Shown piece by piece: positions 5,142-7,026 of a DNA stretch of 7,026 nucleotides (position 1 is the stretch's first letter; every line of letters starts with the position of its first letter). Below the pieces are notes generated by a model. It made no database searches. It saw only the letters and a program-made list of their open reading frames with translations, and had not been told where the DNA came from. The position numbers were made by a program, and so were the translations under genes. Source of the DNA: Bordetella parapertussis (lineage in GTDB: Bacteria; Pseudomonadota; Gammaproteobacteria; Burkholderiales; Burkholderiaceae_C); the NCBI GenBank assembly GCA_945873925.1, contig CAMCES010000070.1, positions 1-7,026 of the forward strand. The letters are read 5' to 3'.

Positions 5142-6620
5142 ATGACAAAAGAAACACAGATCACCGACGGCAAAAAGCGCTACAGCGCCGGCGTCTTGAG
5201 ATACAAACAGATGGGCTACTGGGATCCAGACTACCAGCCTAAAGAAACCGACTTGATCGCCATGTTCCGCATGACGCCGCAAGAAGGCGTTGACTCTGAA
5301 GAGTGTGCAGCGGCCGTGGCCGGCGAATCTTCCACCGCCACTTGGACTGTGGTGTGGACCGACCGACTGACTGCTTGCGACCTCTACCGAGCCAAGGCTT
5401 ACCGCGTCGATGCCGTACCCAACACAGGTCCCGGCACGAAGACAGAACAACAGTACTTCGCCTACATCGCTTACGACATCGACCTGTTCGAAGGCGGCTC
5501 GATCGCCAACCTCACTGCGTCAATCATCGGTAACGTCTTTGGCTTTAAGGCGGTGAAGGCGCTGCGCTTGGAAGACATGCGCATCCCCGTTGCTTATCTG
5601 AAGACGTTCCAAGGTCCTGCTACCGGCGTTGTCGTAGAGCGCGAGCGTCTGGACAAGTTCGGTCGCCCGTTGCTGGGTGCCACCACCAAGCCTAAGCTCG
5701 GCCTGTCGGGCCGTAACTATGGCCGCGTCGTGTACGAAGGTCTCAAAGGCGGTCTAGATTTCATGAAGGACGATGAGAACATCAACTCTCAGCCCTTTAT
5801 GCATTGGCGCGATCGTTTCCTTTACTGTATGGAGGCCGTCAACAAAGCCAGCGCGGCTACGGGCGAGGTCAAAGGCCACTACCTGAACGTTACTGCCGGC
5901 ACGATGGAAGAAATGTACGCCCGTGCCGAATTCGCCAAGAGCCTGGGCAGCGTGATCATCATGATCGACTTGGTGATCGGTTACACGGCGATCCAGAGCA
6001 TGGCCTTGTGGGCGCGCAAAAACGACATGATCCTGCACCTGCACCGCGCAGGTAACAGTACCTACTCACGCCAGAAGAACCACGGCATGAACTTCCGAGT
6101 CATTTGCAAATGGATGCGTATGGCGGGTGTGGACCACATCCACGCCGGTACGGTGGTCGGCAAGTTGGAAGGCGACCCGATGATGATCCGCGGTTTCTAC
6201 GACACGCTGCTGGACACGCACACGCCTATGCAACTTGAAAAGGGTCTGTTCTTCGAGCAGGACTGGGCTTCACTGAACAAGGTCATGCCGGTCGCCTCTG
6301 GCGGCATCCATGCTGGCCAGATGCACCAGTTGCTGACCTACCTCGGCGACGACGTGGTGTTGCAGTTTGGCGGCGGCACGATTGGCCACCCGCAAGGCAT
6401 CCAGGCCGGCGCAACGGCGAACCGCGTCGCCCTCGAAGCCATGGTGCTGGCGCGCAATGAAGGCCGCGACATCTGGAACGAAGGCCCGCAGATCCTGCAG
6501 GATGCTGCCAAGTGGTGCTCACCACTGAAAGCTGCCATCGACACCTGGGGCGACATCAGCTTTAATTACGAATCCACCGACACCGCCGACTTCGCCGTCA
6601 CGCCGACGGCTTCTATCTAA
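5142..6620 (+). CDS. cbbL: RuBisCO large subunit, red-type form IC
   Basis: Large subunit of ribulose-1,5-bisphosphate carboxylase/oxygenase, which joins CO2 to RuBP in the Calvin cycle; eight copies assemble with eight small subunits. The product has 492 residues. Catalytic residues by spinach equivalence are K183 and K185 (GATTKPKLG), carbamylated K209 with metal ligands D211 and E212 (FMKDDENINSQPF), H301-R302, H334, loop 6 K341 (GTVVGKLEG), S386 (VASGGIH) and the phosphate site GGG 410-412. The sequence is of the red IC lineage; GTVVGKLEG resembles the Rhodopseudomonas palustris type more than the Cupriavidus type (GTAVGKLEG). Two oddities are a six-residue insertion near 96-103 and Asn305 where relatives have His. 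Leucine is mostly CTG (19 of 37), unlike atpD. The ATG has AGGAG six bases upstream. cbbS follows after 14 bp. Confidence 0.98.
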   Translation: MTKETQITDGKKRYSAGVLRYKQMGYWDPDYQPKETDLIAMFRMTPQEGVDSEECAAAVAGESSTATWTVVWTDRLTACDLYRAKAYRVDAVPNTGPGTKTEQQYFAYIAYDIDLFEGGSIANLTASIIGNVFGFKAVKALRLEDMRIPVAYLKTFQGPATGVVVERERLDKFGRPLLGATTKPKLGLSGRNYGRVVYEGLKGGLDFMKDDENINSQPFMHWRDRFLYCMEAVNKASAATGEVKGHYLNVTAGTMEEMYARAEFAKSLGSVIIMIDLVIGYTAIQSMALWARKNDMILHLHRAGNSTYSRQKNHGMNFRVICKWMRMAGVDHIHAGTVVGKLEGDPMMIRGFYDTLLDTHTPMQLEKGLFFEQDWASLNKVMPVASGGIHAGQMHQLLTYLGDDVVLQFGGGTIGHPQGIQAGATANRVALEAMVLARNEGRDIWNEGPQILQDAAKWCSPLKAAIDTWGDISFNYESTDTADFAVTPTASI

Positions 6621-6634
6621 GGAGATACCTCATC

Positions 6635-7026
6635 ATGATGACCAACCACGGCAATCGCCTCACACAGGGCCAGTTCTCCTTCCTGCCCGACTTGACTGAC
6701 AAGCAGATCACCACACAAATCGCTTACGCGCTGGGCAAAAACTGGGCACTCGGCGTCGAATACACCGACGACCCGCATCCCCGTAACACCTACTGGGAGA
6801 TGTACGGTAACCCGATGTTTGACTTGAAGGACGCGTCAGCAATCTTGACTGAGGTCAATGCCTGTCGCAAGACGTTCCCAAATCACTACATTCGTGTCAC
6901 AGCTTTCGATGCAACACAAGGCGTTGAGTCGGTGCAAATGTCATATATTGTCAACCGGCCGAAGAAAGAACCCGGCTTCGGCCTGACGAGACAGGAGATC
7001 AGCGGTCGTCAGATCCAGTACACCGT
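6635..7026 (+). CDS. cbbS: RuBisCO small subunit, red type (3' partial)
   Basis: Small subunit of the L8S8 RuBisCO, which caps and stabilises the large-subunit octamer. The frame is open from ATG 6635 to the window edge, 130 complete codons. It shows LTQGQFSFLPDLTDKQI, LGKNWALGVEYTDDPHPRNTYWEM (broken only by ordinary substitutions), then FPNHYIRVTAFD and VESVQMSYIVNRP. The segment after VNRP (PGFGLTRQEISGRQIQYT) is the beginning of the C-terminal hairpin extension that marks red-type small subunits. About 10 further residues are expected beyond the window. TAAGGAG, overlapping the cbbL stop, is the ribosome binding site, 10 bases before the first of two adjacent ATG codons; the second ATG (6638) is also possible. 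It is co-transcribed with cbbL. Confidence 0.97.
   Translation, partial: MMTNHGNRLTQGQFSFLPDLTDKQITTQIAYALGKNWALGVEYTDDPHPRNTYWEMYGNPMFDLKDASAILTEVNACRKTFPNHYIRVTAFDATQGVESVQMSYIVNRPKKEPGFGLTRQEISGRQIQYT

Noticed and set aside
1..7026. CRISPR array, toxin-antitoxin pair, phage-defence system or insertion sequence
   Set aside because: No regular spaced repeats, transposase, integrase, nuclease or toxin-like motifs are seen on either strand.

Overview
The window reads as a chromosomal segment of a betaproteobacterium, probably Burkholderiales and most like Comamonadaceae. I base this on the close match of the ATP synthase beta and epsilon subunits to that group, the two small genes following atpC, the membrane-anchored c5-type cytochrome beside a tRNA-Arg, and the moderate-to-high GC content. 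The genus is not settled by the sequence.

Left part (1-3278): the 3' end of the F1Fo ATP synthase operon. atpD (beta, 5' end cut off by the window) and atpC (epsilon) are followed at very short spacing by an NTF2/SnoaL-like gene with a TTG start and a conserved hypothetical gene. That last gene meets a membrane-anchored cytochrome c gene tail to tail, with an 8-bp overlap.

Middle part (3279-4107): back-to-back promoters for the cytochrome gene (minus) and a tRNA-Arg(CCG) (plus). After the tRNA comes a more AT-rich stretch without a convincing gene that holds three abutting palindromes. Then comes a small minus-strand gene resembling the DUF768 family and a short spacer. This is the only accessory-looking part of the window.

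Right part (4108-7026): a CO2-fixation locus. A LysR-type regulator of the CbbR kind is divergent from cbbL and cbbS, the large and small subunits of a red-type (form IC) RuBisCO. cbbS runs off the window end. The catalytic residues of CbbL are present. It carries a six-residue insertion near residue 96 and an Asn at a usually conserved His near the active site.

Together the window joins energy conservation (ATP synthase, cytochrome c) to the Calvin cycle locus of a facultative autotroph. Leucine codon use differs clearly between atpD (TTG-rich) and cbbL (CTG-rich), and the cbb locus begins just past a tRNA gene. This suggests, but does not prove, that the cbb cluster was acquired at the tRNA. 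I did not find a clearly new multi-gene system here.
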